The notes below the pieces were generated by a model. That model saw only the letters and a program-made list of their open reading frames with translations. It was not told the DNA's origin and searched no databases. Positions 1 through 6,209 of a DNA stretch of 9,700 nucleotides are shown in pieces (positions within the stretch are counted from its first letter, which is position 1; each line of letters begins with the position of its first letter). The DNA lies in the NCBI GenBank assembly GCA_001778785.1, contig MFIE01000010.1, forward strand, positions 1,515 through 11,214. Reading direction: 5' to 3'. The translations under genes were made by a program, and so were the position numbers. The stretch comes from Candidatus Giovannonibacteria bacterium RIFCSPLOWO2_01_FULL_46_13. GTDB taxonomy: Bacteria; Patescibacteriota; Minisyncoccia; JACPKW01; UBA11713.

Positions 1-669
1 CCACCAACCTGGCTCAAAATATGATCCATAAGGAATTGCATTCGATACGCATAATGAGTGGCAATTGGGATCGCGAGCAATCTCGATTGCAATTTCAATT
101 GGAGTGAGTGCATTGATCTTCACTTGCAGCGGAACACCAAGGGTAGAAAGAATTTGTAACGCATCCGCAACTTCAAGAAGTAATACCTCTAGCTTGAGGC
201 CGGTGTTGAAGCACGAGATATTCACCTGGAGCCCGAATAAGGAGAGGCGGGCGCGATAGTTTTTCAAAGCAGCAGCACAATTTTGATACTCTGCCATTCG
301 CGCTTCCCGAGTTTTGCCAACTGCCATAAACGATATCCAGAAAGCCCGATCCTGATTTTCCCAAATCCCGGATTTCAAATAGAACTCTAATCCGAAACCG
401 CTCAGGTCAATTGCGTTTAGAGCAATGCGACGAATATGGTCCACATAAATGCAACTCGGCTTCCATTCTTTAGGAGTCATGCCGTCATCTTTGAGCGGCA
501 TGTTGCCTGGTTGGCGCAGCCAAGTTGATGTTTTTGAAGCATGGGTCATTCCCTTGAAATTTAACCCAAAAAGTTTGAGATATTTGTGGTACCAATATCC
601 CCTGCCATCAAAATTGAGAACGCCAGCGGCACCCCACACCGGTCCGAAAGAAATTCCATTGAGAATCAT
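1..669 (-). CDS. Dihydroorotate dehydrogenase-like FMN TIM-barrel protein, N-terminal part
   Basis: This reading frame is open from the ATG at 669-667 to the left edge of the window, giving 223 codons without a stop; the C-terminus lies outside. Motifs of class 1-type dihydroorotate dehydrogenases appear in order: SKT at residues 45-47, LNAIDLSGFG at 84-93 (the usual Asn/Gly substrate loop), NISCFNTG at 150-157 (family NxSCPN, with the candidate catalytic Cys153), VKIN at 183-186 (the Lys that contacts FMN) and CVSNAIPYG at 207-215. If it acts like the family, it oxidises dihydroorotate or a related substrate with FMN in the cytosol. The Pro of SCPN is Phe here, and the surrounding sequence is far from PyrD, so the substrate is uncertain. 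The start is fixed by an AGGAGG six bases upstream. It is transcribed divergently from the sigma gene, and no other pyrimidine gene is visible. The fold is fairly sure; the exact reaction is not. Confidence 0.75.
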   Translation of the reverse strand, partial: MILNGISFGPVWGAAGVLNFDGRGYWYHKYLKLFGLNFKGMTHASKTSTWLRQPGNMPLKDDGMTPKEWKPSCIYVDHIRRIALNAIDLSGFGLEFYLKSGIWENQDRAFWISFMAVGKTREARMAEYQNCAAALKNYRARLSLFGLQVNISCFNTGLKLEVLLLEVADALQILSTLGVPLQVKINALTPIEIAIEIARDPNCHSLCVSNAIPYGSYFEPGWW

Positions 670-675
670 TGTTCA

Positions 676-681
676 CCTCCT
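676..681 (-). promoter_or_regulatory. Strong Shine-Dalgarno of the flavoprotein gene
   Basis: On the minus strand AGGAGG lies six bases before the ATG at 669 and extends to AGGAGGTGA, nearly the full anti-16S complement. It is the only consensus ribosome-binding site in the window and decides the start of the flavoprotein gene. Confidence 0.85.
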
Positions 682-716
682 AGAATTGAAGTAAATTTTA
701 TGTACGTTTTGAGGTA

Positions 717-722
717 AGTATA
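717..722 (-). promoter_or_regulatory. Candidate -10 element for the flavoprotein gene
   Basis: TATACT on the minus strand would place transcription start near 710 and give a leader of about 40 nt that contains the Shine-Dalgarno. No good -35 was found; the position 17 bases upstream is a T-rich run. This is a weak, sequence-only call. Confidence 0.35.
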
Positions 723-740
723 CAGAAAAGGCCTAAAAAG

Positions 741-771
741 AAAAACCAGCCGCCTTAGGGGACTGGTTTTT
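741..771. terminator. Symmetric terminator-like hairpin in the divergent intergenic region
   Basis: AAAAACCAG at 741-749 pairs perfectly with CTGGTTTTT at 763-771, with a 13-base loop in which CC 750-751 can pair with GG 760-761. An A-run on the left and a T-run on the right make it terminator-like on both strands. It lies between two divergently transcribed genes and upstream of the flavoprotein's candidate -10, so it closes neither gene. It could end a short intergenic RNA, insulate the two promoters, or be left from a lost gene. The rest of 670-928 holds an ATTATAAT box at 791-798 readable as a -10 on either strand, and I see no other gene there. Confidence 0.6.
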
Positions 772-912
772 CGCGCGTTCTTAAAATTAAATTATAATGC
801 GACCTTTGTACTCTCGTATATGACAACGCGCGTGTTTGAGATTAGGTTTCTAAATTCAGCTAGAAACAAAATTAGGCCATTGGCAGTTGATATATGTAAA
901 CAGGCAGTTTTT

Positions 913-921
913 TGTTAAGAT
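913..921 (+). promoter_or_regulatory. Extended -10 promoter before the sigma-factor gene
   Basis: TGTTAAGAT fits the extended -10 pattern TGn followed by a TATAAT-like hexamer (TAAGAT at 916-921). Seven bases separate it from the ATG at 929, so the transcript would begin at or next to the start codon. No convincing -35 was found. It supports the ATG at 929 over the TTG at 887. Confidence 0.4.
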
Positions 922-928
922 AAGGCCG

Positions 929-1522
929 ATGGCCAAGAAACTCTATAAAAGCTTAATAGCCGGCGGGCCGGAAGCCTGGAAGGAAGAGAAGGATGAAGTC
1001 CTTCTTGCGGCATCGACAGAGTATCCGGATATATTTTCCGTGCTTGTTGACCGGTATCAAGCCGCGTTCCTGCGCTTTGCCGGAAGGATTTTAAATTCCA
1101 AGGAAGAAGCCGAAGATATAGTCCAGGATGCTTTCTTGAAAATATACAGGCACGCCGACCAGCTTCAATCCGGACCGAATTCTAAATTCAAAAGCTGGGC
1201 GTATAAAGTTGTCTTCAATACCGCGCTGACAAAATATCGTACTCTCAAAAAACGCGCGGGCGAGATGACGTACTTGGATACGTTTTTATACGAAACGCTT
1301 GGCTCGAAAGAGTTCCAGGAAAACCTAGATGCCGAAATCATGGTTAAAGAGATATTAGCCAAGATGCCGGAAGATTTCCGCGAACTCCTGGAGATGCATT
1401 ATTTGAAAGGCCTGTCATACGAAGAAATTTCCAAGCAAAAAGACATTACCATTCCGGCGCTAAAGATGAGGCTTTTCCGTGCCCGGGAGGTTTTCCGGGA
1501 CGCGTCGGGGGAGGCTTCGTAA
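929..1522 (+). CDS. ECF-type RNA polymerase sigma factor (sigma-70 family)
   Basis: This is a 197-residue cytosolic protein with the two-domain layout of ECF (group 4) sigma factors. Region 2 spans about residues 35-110, with the core-binding signature AEDIVQDAFLKIY at 61-73 and the promoter-melting segment FKSWAYKVVFNTALTKYR at 87-104. Region 4 spans about 137-190, with LAKMPEDFRELLEMHYLKG leading into a helix-turn-helix (YEEISKQKDITIPALKMRLFRAREVF) that reads the -35. It should recruit core polymerase to a small alternative regulon. The start was set at the ATG rather than the in-frame TTG at 887, because the extra 14 residues resemble no family sequence and would overlap the promoter; an AAGG three bases before the ATG is a poor ribosome site. 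A small membrane protein follows after 22 bases, as cognate anti-sigma factors usually do. Confidence 0.88.
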   Translation: MAKKLYKSLIAGGPEAWKEEKDEVLLAASTEYPDIFSVLVDRYQAAFLRFAGRILNSKEEAEDIVQDAFLKIYRHADQLQSGPNSKFKSWAYKVVFNTALTKYRTLKKRAGEMTYLDTFLYETLGSKEFQENLDAEIMVKEILAKMPEDFRELLEMHYLKGLSYEEISKQKDITIPALKMRLFRAREVFRDASGEAS

Positions 1523-1544
1523 AAATTATTGGTTTTACGCAAAT

Positions 1545-1934
1545 ATGAACAATATAAACGAAATAAATTGGAGTGAAAAAGAATTGGGCGACCTAAAGGG
1601 CCGCATTTTGCGTCGGGTATACGCGGTTTGGTTTTTCAAAAAGGTTTTGATCCCGGCGTTTTCCGCTCTTGCCGTCTCCGGCGCGATCCTCTTTTACGCC
1701 ATCAAAGCCCAGCACGTCGCGGTAATTTCGCAGAATATATCAAATCGTTTGGCGGAACTTGATTTGGTTGGGCTCGCGAAATATTTGCTTGTCGCGGTGC
1801 AAAAAACTGAATTGGACCTCTTCGCCCTATCGGCTTCGGCAACTTTGCTTGCGATGTATTTCGGACGGAGACTTATACGCGAGACCTTAAACTTCTGGCT
1901 AAAGGGGAGCGCAAAAACAGTCCGCAGTTTCTAA
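1545..1934 (+). CDS. Small two-helix membrane protein, candidate anti-sigma factor
   Basis: This is a 129-residue protein that I do not recognise by family. What can be seen is a charged N-terminal segment (residues 1-30, with WSEKELGDLKGRILRRV), a hydrophobic helix at about 33-53, a polar stretch at about 56-90, a second hydrophobic helix at about 91-107, and a basic tail. The even helix number would put both ends in the cytosol. It follows the ECF sigma gene by 22 bases, with no promoter between, and a terminator closes the pair. By analogy with known sigma/anti-sigma operons, the N-terminal segment could hold the sigma factor at the membrane. This role is inferred from position only; there is no zinc-type HxxxCxxC anti-sigma motif. 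The frame extends up to a GTG at 1479, but those codons only shadow the sigma gene's end, so the ATG was chosen. Confidence 0.72.
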   Translation: MNNINEINWSEKELGDLKGRILRRVYAVWFFKKVLIPAFSALAVSGAILFYAIKAQHVAVISQNISNRLAELDLVGLAKYLLVAVQKTELDLFALSASATLLAMYFGRRLIRETLNFWLKGSAKTVRSF

Positions 1935-1947
1935 CAACTAAGATTTT

Positions 1948-1981
1948 AACAAAAAGGCCTTTCCACAAGGGCTTTTTTGTT
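1948..1981 (+). terminator. Rho-independent terminator of the sigma operon
   Basis: AACAAAAAGGCCTT (1948-1961) pairs, with one mismatch and one bulge, with AAGGGCTTTTTTGTT (1967-1981) around a five-base loop. The T-run at 1973-1978 is inside the 3' arm. It begins 13 bases after the membrane-protein stop and ends 16 bases before serS, so it separates the two transcription units. The A-rich 5' arm could also let it act on the opposite strand. Confidence 0.8.
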
Positions 1982-1997
1982 GTAATCTGAAGAAATC

Positions 1998-3260
1998 GTG
2001 CTGGATATAAAATTCATTCGAGAAAATACGGACCTTCTTAAAGAAGCCCTTATAAAGCGGCATTATAATTTCGATTTAAAAAAGCTCCTGGATGTGGACG
2101 AATATCGCCGAAATTTAATGACGGAGGTGGAAAACCTGCGTGGACAACAGAATAAATCTTCGAAAACTTTTACCGAAGCGGACCTGGCCAAGCTTCGCGA
2201 ACTTAAAGAGACGATCCAAAATAAGGAAGCGGAACTCAAAAAAGTCGAGGAGGAGTTCGACCGCTTGATGCTTTTGGTCCCGAATGTTCCCGATCCGACG
2301 GTGCCGGAGGGGCGCTCGGACGAAGATAATGTCGAAATCCGTAGCTGGGGCGAGCCACCAAAATTTAATTTTCCAATCAAGGACCACCATACGCTTTTAA
2401 CCGATTTAGATTTGGTAGATTTAGAGCGCGGGACGAAAGTTTCTGGCTTCCGCGGATATTTTTTAAAGAATGAGGCCGTTCTTTTGTCTTTCGCCCTTTG
2501 GCAATTTGCCATGGAATATTTAATAAATAAAGGATTTACACCGTTTATCTCTCCGGCGCTTGTGAAAGAGCAGATATTTATTGAGGCGGGGAAGTTGCCC
2601 CAGTTACGAGATGATTTATATGCTACCGATGACGGTTTATTTTTAGCCGCGACCGCAGAAATACCGATGATGGGTTATCACGAAGACGAGATTTTAAAAG
2701 AAGAGGAGCTTCCAAAAAAATACGTGGCGTTCTCGCCGTCGTACCGCCGAGAAGCGGGCTCTCACGGCAAGGATGAGCGGGGGATTTTTCGCGTACATGA
2801 ATTTATGAAAGTTGAGCAAATTATTTTATGCAAAGCCGAGCACCAAGAATCGGTCAAATGGCACGAGGAGTTGACGCAGTATTCCGAGGAAATTGTGCAG
2901 GCGCTCGAGCTTCCGTACCGGGTTATAATAAATTCAACGGGGGATTTGCCGTTCGGGGCAGTTAAAATGTACGACATTGAAGTTTGGGTGCCTTCGGAAA
3001 AGCGTTACCGCGAATCGCATTCTTCCTCTATAATCCACGACTTCCAGACGCGCCGCCTTAAAATTAGATATAAAGGAGTCGACGGGAAAACGCGATTTGC
3101 CCACTCACTAAACAACACCGCGATCGCAACTCCGCGAATTTTGCATTCGATTTTGGAAAACCACCAGCAAGCCAACGGGTCGGTTAAAATTCCGCAGGCG
3201 TTACAAAAATATATGGGCCGCGATGTCATTACGCCAAGATCTCCAAAAAACGTCGTCTAG
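1998..3260 (+). CDS. serS: Seryl-tRNA synthetase
   Basis: This class II aminoacyl-tRNA synthetase activates serine with ATP and charges tRNA-Ser in the cytosol. At 420 residues it has normal family length. It opens with the typical MLDIKFIREN, then a charged coiled-coil arm (about 32-92) that grips the long variable arm of tRNA-Ser. Catalytic landmarks are TAE at 219-221 (serine binding), motif 2 SPSYRREAGSHGKDERGIFRVHEF at about 246-269, DFQTRR at 348-353, and motif 3 NNTAIATPRILHSILENHQ at 372-390 with Arg380. Family members usually read SSCSNCxDFQARR and NGSGLAVGR at the last two sites. Here they are SSSIIHDFQTRR and NNTAIATPR, so the protein is a divergent branch that keeps the key acidic and arginine residues. 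The start is GTG with no clear Shine-Dalgarno. Its last 38 bases overlap ftsQ, so the two are probably co-transcribed. Confidence 0.96.
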   Translation: MLDIKFIRENTDLLKEALIKRHYNFDLKKLLDVDEYRRNLMTEVENLRGQQNKSSKTFTEADLAKLRELKETIQNKEAELKKVEEEFDRLMLLVPNVPDPTVPEGRSDEDNVEIRSWGEPPKFNFPIKDHHTLLTDLDLVDLERGTKVSGFRGYFLKNEAVLLSFALWQFAMEYLINKGFTPFISPALVKEQIFIEAGKLPQLRDDLYATDDGLFLAATAEIPMMGYHEDEILKEEELPKKYVAFSPSYRREAGSHGKDERGIFRVHEFMKVEQIILCKAEHQESVKWHEELTQYSEEIVQALELPYRVIINSTGDLPFGAVKMYDIEVWVPSEKRYRESHSSSIIHDFQTRRLKIRYKGVDGKTRFAHSLNNTAIATPRILHSILENHQQANGSVKIPQALQKYMGRDVITPRSPKNVV

Positions 3261-4023
3261 GCGGCGCAGAAAAGAAATTTTTATCCGCATCCTAATCGGG
3301 ATAGGGATCGTTGGCGTTATCACCGGAATAATTATTTTCCTTTTCTATATCCCGTCCTTGCGCATCTCTGAAGTTGCCATCGCCGGGCTTAGCGCCTCGG
3401 ACGAGAAAGAGCTCCGCGAAGAGATTTTGGAAAAACTTAAAGCGCGAAGATTCTTGATACTGCCGAAAGACCACCTTATATTTTTCCCTAAAGAAGAAAT
3501 CCAAACCCTTCTTGCAAATAAATTTCGTGTGAAAGACTTTGAGATGGAGAAAGATTTTCCGTCTGGGTTGAAGATTTCTATCGTAGAACGAAAGACCTGG
3601 GCGGTTTGGTGCCTTGCAGATTCGAACCGCTGTCTCCTTATCGATAGGGAAGCGCGGGCTTTTGAATCCGCGGCAGGGTTTGCCGGCGGGGCGATTTTGA
3701 AAATAATCGACGCCAGGAACGAGAATTTCCTTGGAAAAAATATTTTGCCAGACAAAAGTTTTGAAAAAATAGTATTTTTAATAGACAACGCGCCCAAAAG
3801 AGTCGGGGAAGAAATCAAAACAGTAAATATAAAATCCGCCGGGGATACTTATCTTTTATACGTCAAAACTGGCTGGTATGTATTGATTGATGATGAAACG
3901 GACGAGAAAAAGGCGCTCGAGAATTTGTATTTGGCGCTCAATTCTGAAATAAAAGAAAGAAAAGCGGAGCTCGAATACATCGACCTCCGCTTCCCGGATA
4001 AAGTTTTCTATAAATATAGATAA
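3223..4023 (+). CDS. ftsQ: FtsQ/DivIB-like cell division protein with POTRA domain
   Basis: This is a 266-residue bitopic membrane protein with a short arginine-rich cytoplasmic tail (RRRRK at 13-17), a single hydrophobic helix at about 19-42, and an extracytoplasmic part that starts with a POTRA-like domain (about 46-117, opening RISEVAIAGL). A beta-rich domain follows, and the protein ends LEYIDLRFPDKVFYKYR, which closely matches the end of FtsQ/DivIB proteins. FtsQ links early and late divisome proteins (FtsB, FtsL, FtsW/I) at the septum. The ATG lies 38 bases inside serS; no alternative ATG, GTG or TTG follows before the membrane helix, so the overlap is real and suggests translational coupling. 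The usual neighbours (mur, ddl, ftsA, ftsZ) are absent from this window. The gene ends one base before the convergent XRE gene, with no terminator between. Confidence 0.85.
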   Translation: MSLRQDLQKTSSRRRRKEIFIRILIGIGIVGVITGIIIFLFYIPSLRISEVAIAGLSASDEKELREEILEKLKARRFLILPKDHLIFFPKEEIQTLLANKFRVKDFEMEKDFPSGLKISIVERKTWAVWCLADSNRCLLIDREARAFESAAGFAGGAILKIIDARNENFLGKNILPDKSFEKIVFLIDNAPKRVGEEIKTVNIKSAGDTYLLYVKTGWYVLIDDETDEKKALENLYLALNSEIKERKAELEYIDLRFPDKVFYKYR

Positions 4024-4302
4024 TTATTTGGCACCAACCGAAACTTTAAGCTTGCTGTCCAAGCCGTTCGCAATTTTGTGCAAAAAATCAATCGTTGGAT
4101 TATAGTCTCCGGATTCAAACCGTGAGATTGCTGACTGCTTTGTTCCGATACGTTCTGCGAGCTCCGCCTGGCTTATTCCTTTTTGAATGCGTTTTCTGAT
4201 CAAAAGAGAGACAATTTCAAACTCAGGGCCTAATTCTTCATAGGCATTTTTAATGACCCGGTCTTTAAGCGCCTGCTTTTTAAATTCCTTATATGATCTC
4301 AT
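4024..4302 (-). CDS. XRE-family HTH regulator, HigA-like solitary antitoxin
   Basis: This is a 92-residue DNA-binding protein. An N-terminal helix (about 4-24, with YKEFKKQALKD) is typical of HigA-type antitoxins. It is followed by a Cro/C1 helix-turn-helix at about 30-86, whose core ISQAELAERIGTKQSAISRFESGDYNPT (43-70) has the canonical QxELAxxxG and SxIxRxExG positions, and by a short C-terminal strand LKVSV. Such antitoxins normally pair with a HigB/RelE-type toxin encoded directly upstream or downstream. Here the upstream minus-strand neighbour is a glycosyltransferase and the downstream one is convergent ftsQ, so no toxin partner is present. It may be an orphan antitoxin or a simple autoregulated repressor. 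The promoter at 4309-4337 carries an inverted repeat, which supports autoregulation. Confidence 0.88.
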   Translation of the reverse strand: MRSYKEFKKQALKDRVIKNAYEELGPEFEIVSLLIRKRIQKGISQAELAERIGTKQSAISRFESGDYNPTIDFLHKIANGLDSKLKVSVGAK

Positions 4303-4308
4303 AAAGTA

Positions 4309-4330
4309 AATATAGCGTATATGTTATATT
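4309..4330. promoter_or_regulatory. Inverted repeat, probable operator of the XRE regulator
   Basis: AATATA at 4309-4314 is the exact reverse complement of TATATT at 4325-4330, with a ten-base spacer containing GTATAT. The palindrome covers the -10 hexamer and most of the promoter spacer, so a dimeric XRE protein bound here would block its own promoter. The arms are A/T only, so chance symmetry is possible. Confidence 0.5.
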
Positions 4331-4337
4331 ACGTCAA
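4309..4337 (-). promoter_or_regulatory. Consensus-like promoter of the XRE gene
   Basis: On the minus strand TTGACG (4337-4332) and TATATT (4314-4309) are separated by exactly 17 bases. This is the best sigma-70 promoter in the window. Only six bases lie between the -10 and the ATG at 4302, so transcription should start at or within a base or two of the A of the start codon. There is no room for a Shine-Dalgarno, which predicts a leaderless mRNA. Confidence 0.75.
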
Positions 4338-4365
4338 CCTCAATTTATGAATTTAACTATCATGC

Positions 4366-6189
4366 CTAGGGAATCTGATATATAAAAATAGATTTGCCGG
4401 CGCGGGTGATGGGTTCTAAGTCCTTTAACCACCAGTACGAATCCTGTGGTTTTATTGTAATATCACCGACAGCTTTGCCTTGGGCGCCGCGCAAGGTGCT
4501 CGCGGAGACCGCGAAATACGAGCCCGCGGGCGGAAGGCCTCTTGCCGACCACCACGGTTCAAATCTTGAGCCCAAATAATAACTCGGCGCACCTCCTCCG
4601 AAATAATCCAAGTATATTTTTTCGTTGGCGAAAATTGGGTCTCGCTCAACTAAATCACGCAGACGTTTTAAATCCTGCCCCCAGTCGTAATTAGAATCAA
4701 CAATATATTTGTGCCCGTTATCCATGCCGACAATTTCGTTGTAATACGAAAGATAAAATGGGAAAGCCGCGAAGACAGAAATTATCATGAGTAGGAGCAC
4801 GAGTACGACTAAAAGAACTTTGGGAAGCGGACGGACGAAACTTTCGTACAACGAACGGATCCACTCGATTAAATTCCCTGGGTTATCAATCGACGGGATA
4901 TACAGCCACGAAGAAATTTCGCGTGCGACAAGAAGATATATGAATGGAAAAGTTGGAAGGACGTGCCGGACGCCGATGTTTAAAGTGCTGTTGATTGAAT
5001 AGGCCCAATAGAAAATTACGAAAAATAAACTTGCGGCCAAAACGAAATTATCTTTTGTCCATTCGAAGAGAGCATCCATACTCCAGCGAGATTTTAAAAT
5101 TTTCCTGAGTGCCAAGAAGAGGGCGAGCAAAGTTAACGCGTGGAAAGCAAGAGTTTCCTTAAGAAAATATGCGGTAGGGAAATACGAAGGCCAGCCGGAA
5201 GCCGAAACTTCGCCCATGAAATAAGTAGTATTCCCGCCGCGAGCGCGCTCGAAAACCATCAAAAGCCCCATCAGGTATTGGCCGAGCGGGCGCAGGTATT
5301 CATTTTTAATCATCGTTAAATCTAGTTCAACGAGTGGGCGTAGGCCGTACGTCCGTGTCACGAATTCCGCATCTTTTAGCTGTTGGTCTTGCGGATAATT
5401 CCAAACATGAAAAAGGTAGACCGCGTAAATTAAAGCGAGGGCGACTAACCCAATCAAAATTATTTTACCGATCAATGCGAAAACTTCCCGCCAGCTTTCG
5501 GAATATGCTCCGTTGCGCCACTCGAGAAATACCCAGAGAAGCGTTAAGAGGCCGTAAATCGGGACGAGCAGAAAAAGCGAAAATTTAAATAACAGCCCGA
5601 CCCCGAGGGCAATCCCCGCGACAATCGTGCGCTTTAAAGTCGGTTTTTCTAAAAATCTTGTGAAGCTCGCGATGCCGATAAAAAATCCGAAGGCGGCCGC
5701 GACATCGGTCGTGACGTACCGGGAGTGCGCGATAAATGTCGGGGAGAAGGCATAGAATATCAAAACCAAAAGGCCGACCGCGGGACCGTAAATCGATTTT
5801 ACCCAGCGATATAAAAGCCAGCCAAAGAGTATTGAGAGTAGCATCATCGGAATCCTCATCCAGAAAATTATTTGGTCGGGATCGTTTCCGGATTCATAAA
5901 GCAAAATTCTTCCGGCTTCCCATTGGCGGGAATGGACGTCCTCGTTGGTCCAGAAGGGCTTGAAAGTATCAAAATTTAAATCGAGGAACATCAACGGAAA
6001 CGCAGCCAAATCTTTTGCGAGCGGCGGGTGCTCCGGGTTCAAGCGCGCGTCTTTATATTTTAAATATGTATATCCCGCGCCGATGTGCGCGATTTCGTCA
6101 AAAGTCGCAGCGTCGTTTTTCGCGGAGAAAAACAGAATCCCAAACATCACGAGGAGGATTACTGCCGCGATTATATTGTTCTTTTTCAT
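4366..6189 (-). CDS. GT-C membrane glycosyltransferase, family 39/PMT-like
   Basis: This is a 607-residue polytopic protein. After a first helix (about 6-23) comes the extracytoplasmic loop typical of GT-C enzymes: the acidic pair D31 E32 (TFDEIAHIGAGYTYL) and NPEHPPLAK at 51-59, the HPP motif of PMT_2-type transferases. About ten further hydrophobic segments follow. A hydrophilic C-terminal domain begins near SNYDWGQDLKRLRDL, a segment common in family-39-like proteins of uncultured bacteria. The protein should transfer a sugar from a polyprenyl-phosphate donor to a protein, lipid or glycan on the outer face of the membrane; donor and acceptor cannot be read from sequence. The ATG has no Shine-Dalgarno; TATATC at 6200-6195 is a possible -10 five bases upstream. 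The second GT-C gene lies upstream on the same strand, 110 bases away. No terminator follows before the XRE promoter. Confidence 0.87.
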   Translation of the reverse strand: MKKNNIIAAVILLVMFGILFFSAKNDAATFDEIAHIGAGYTYLKYKDARLNPEHPPLAKDLAAFPLMFLDLNFDTFKPFWTNEDVHSRQWEAGRILLYESGNDPDQIIFWMRIPMMLLSILFGWLLYRWVKSIYGPAVGLLVLIFYAFSPTFIAHSRYVTTDVAAAFGFFIGIASFTRFLEKPTLKRTIVAGIALGVGLLFKFSLFLLVPIYGLLTLLWVFLEWRNGAYSESWREVFALIGKIILIGLVALALIYAVYLFHVWNYPQDQQLKDAEFVTRTYGLRPLVELDLTMIKNEYLRPLGQYLMGLLMVFERARGGNTTYFMGEVSASGWPSYFPTAYFLKETLAFHALTLLALFLALRKILKSRWSMDALFEWTKDNFVLAASLFFVIFYWAYSINSTLNIGVRHVLPTFPFIYLLVAREISSWLYIPSIDNPGNLIEWIRSLYESFVRPLPKVLLVVLVLLLMIISVFAAFPFYLSYYNEIVGMDNGHKYIVDSNYDWGQDLKRLRDLVERDPIFANEKIYLDYFGGGAPSYYLGSRFEPWWSARGLPPAGSYFAVSASTLRGAQGKAVGDITIKPQDSYWWLKDLEPITRAGKSIFIYQIP

Positions 6190-6196
6190 ATTGGGA

Positions 6197-6202
6197 TATA
6201 CT
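6197..6202 (+). promoter_or_regulatory. Candidate -10 before the 35-codon reading frame
   Basis: TATACT lies seven bases before the ATG at 6210. A loose -35 (TTGTTC at 6176-6181) has a 15-base spacer, shorter than ideal. The same A/T block provides the candidate -10 of the divergent glycosyltransferase, so the two starts would share a promoter region. Confidence 0.35.
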
Positions 6203-6209
6203 TTAAATT

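Noticed and set aside
449..694. 81-codon plus-strand frame
   Set aside because: It is antisense to the flavoprotein frame, whose motifs and Shine-Dalgarno are clear, and it runs through that ribosome-binding site.
887..928. TTG start extending the sigma factor by 14 residues
   Set aside because: The added residues do not resemble the family, no ribosome site precedes the TTG, and the extended -10 at 913-921 would lie inside the gene.
1479..1544. GTG start extending the small membrane protein by 22 residues
   Set aside because: The extension lies almost wholly in the sigma gene's 3' end read in another frame, is Arg/Gly-rich, and has no ribosome site.
2063..2512. 149-codon minus-strand frame inside serS
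   Set aside because: It is the antisense shadow of a clearly identified gene, Ser/Arg-rich in composition and with no start signals.
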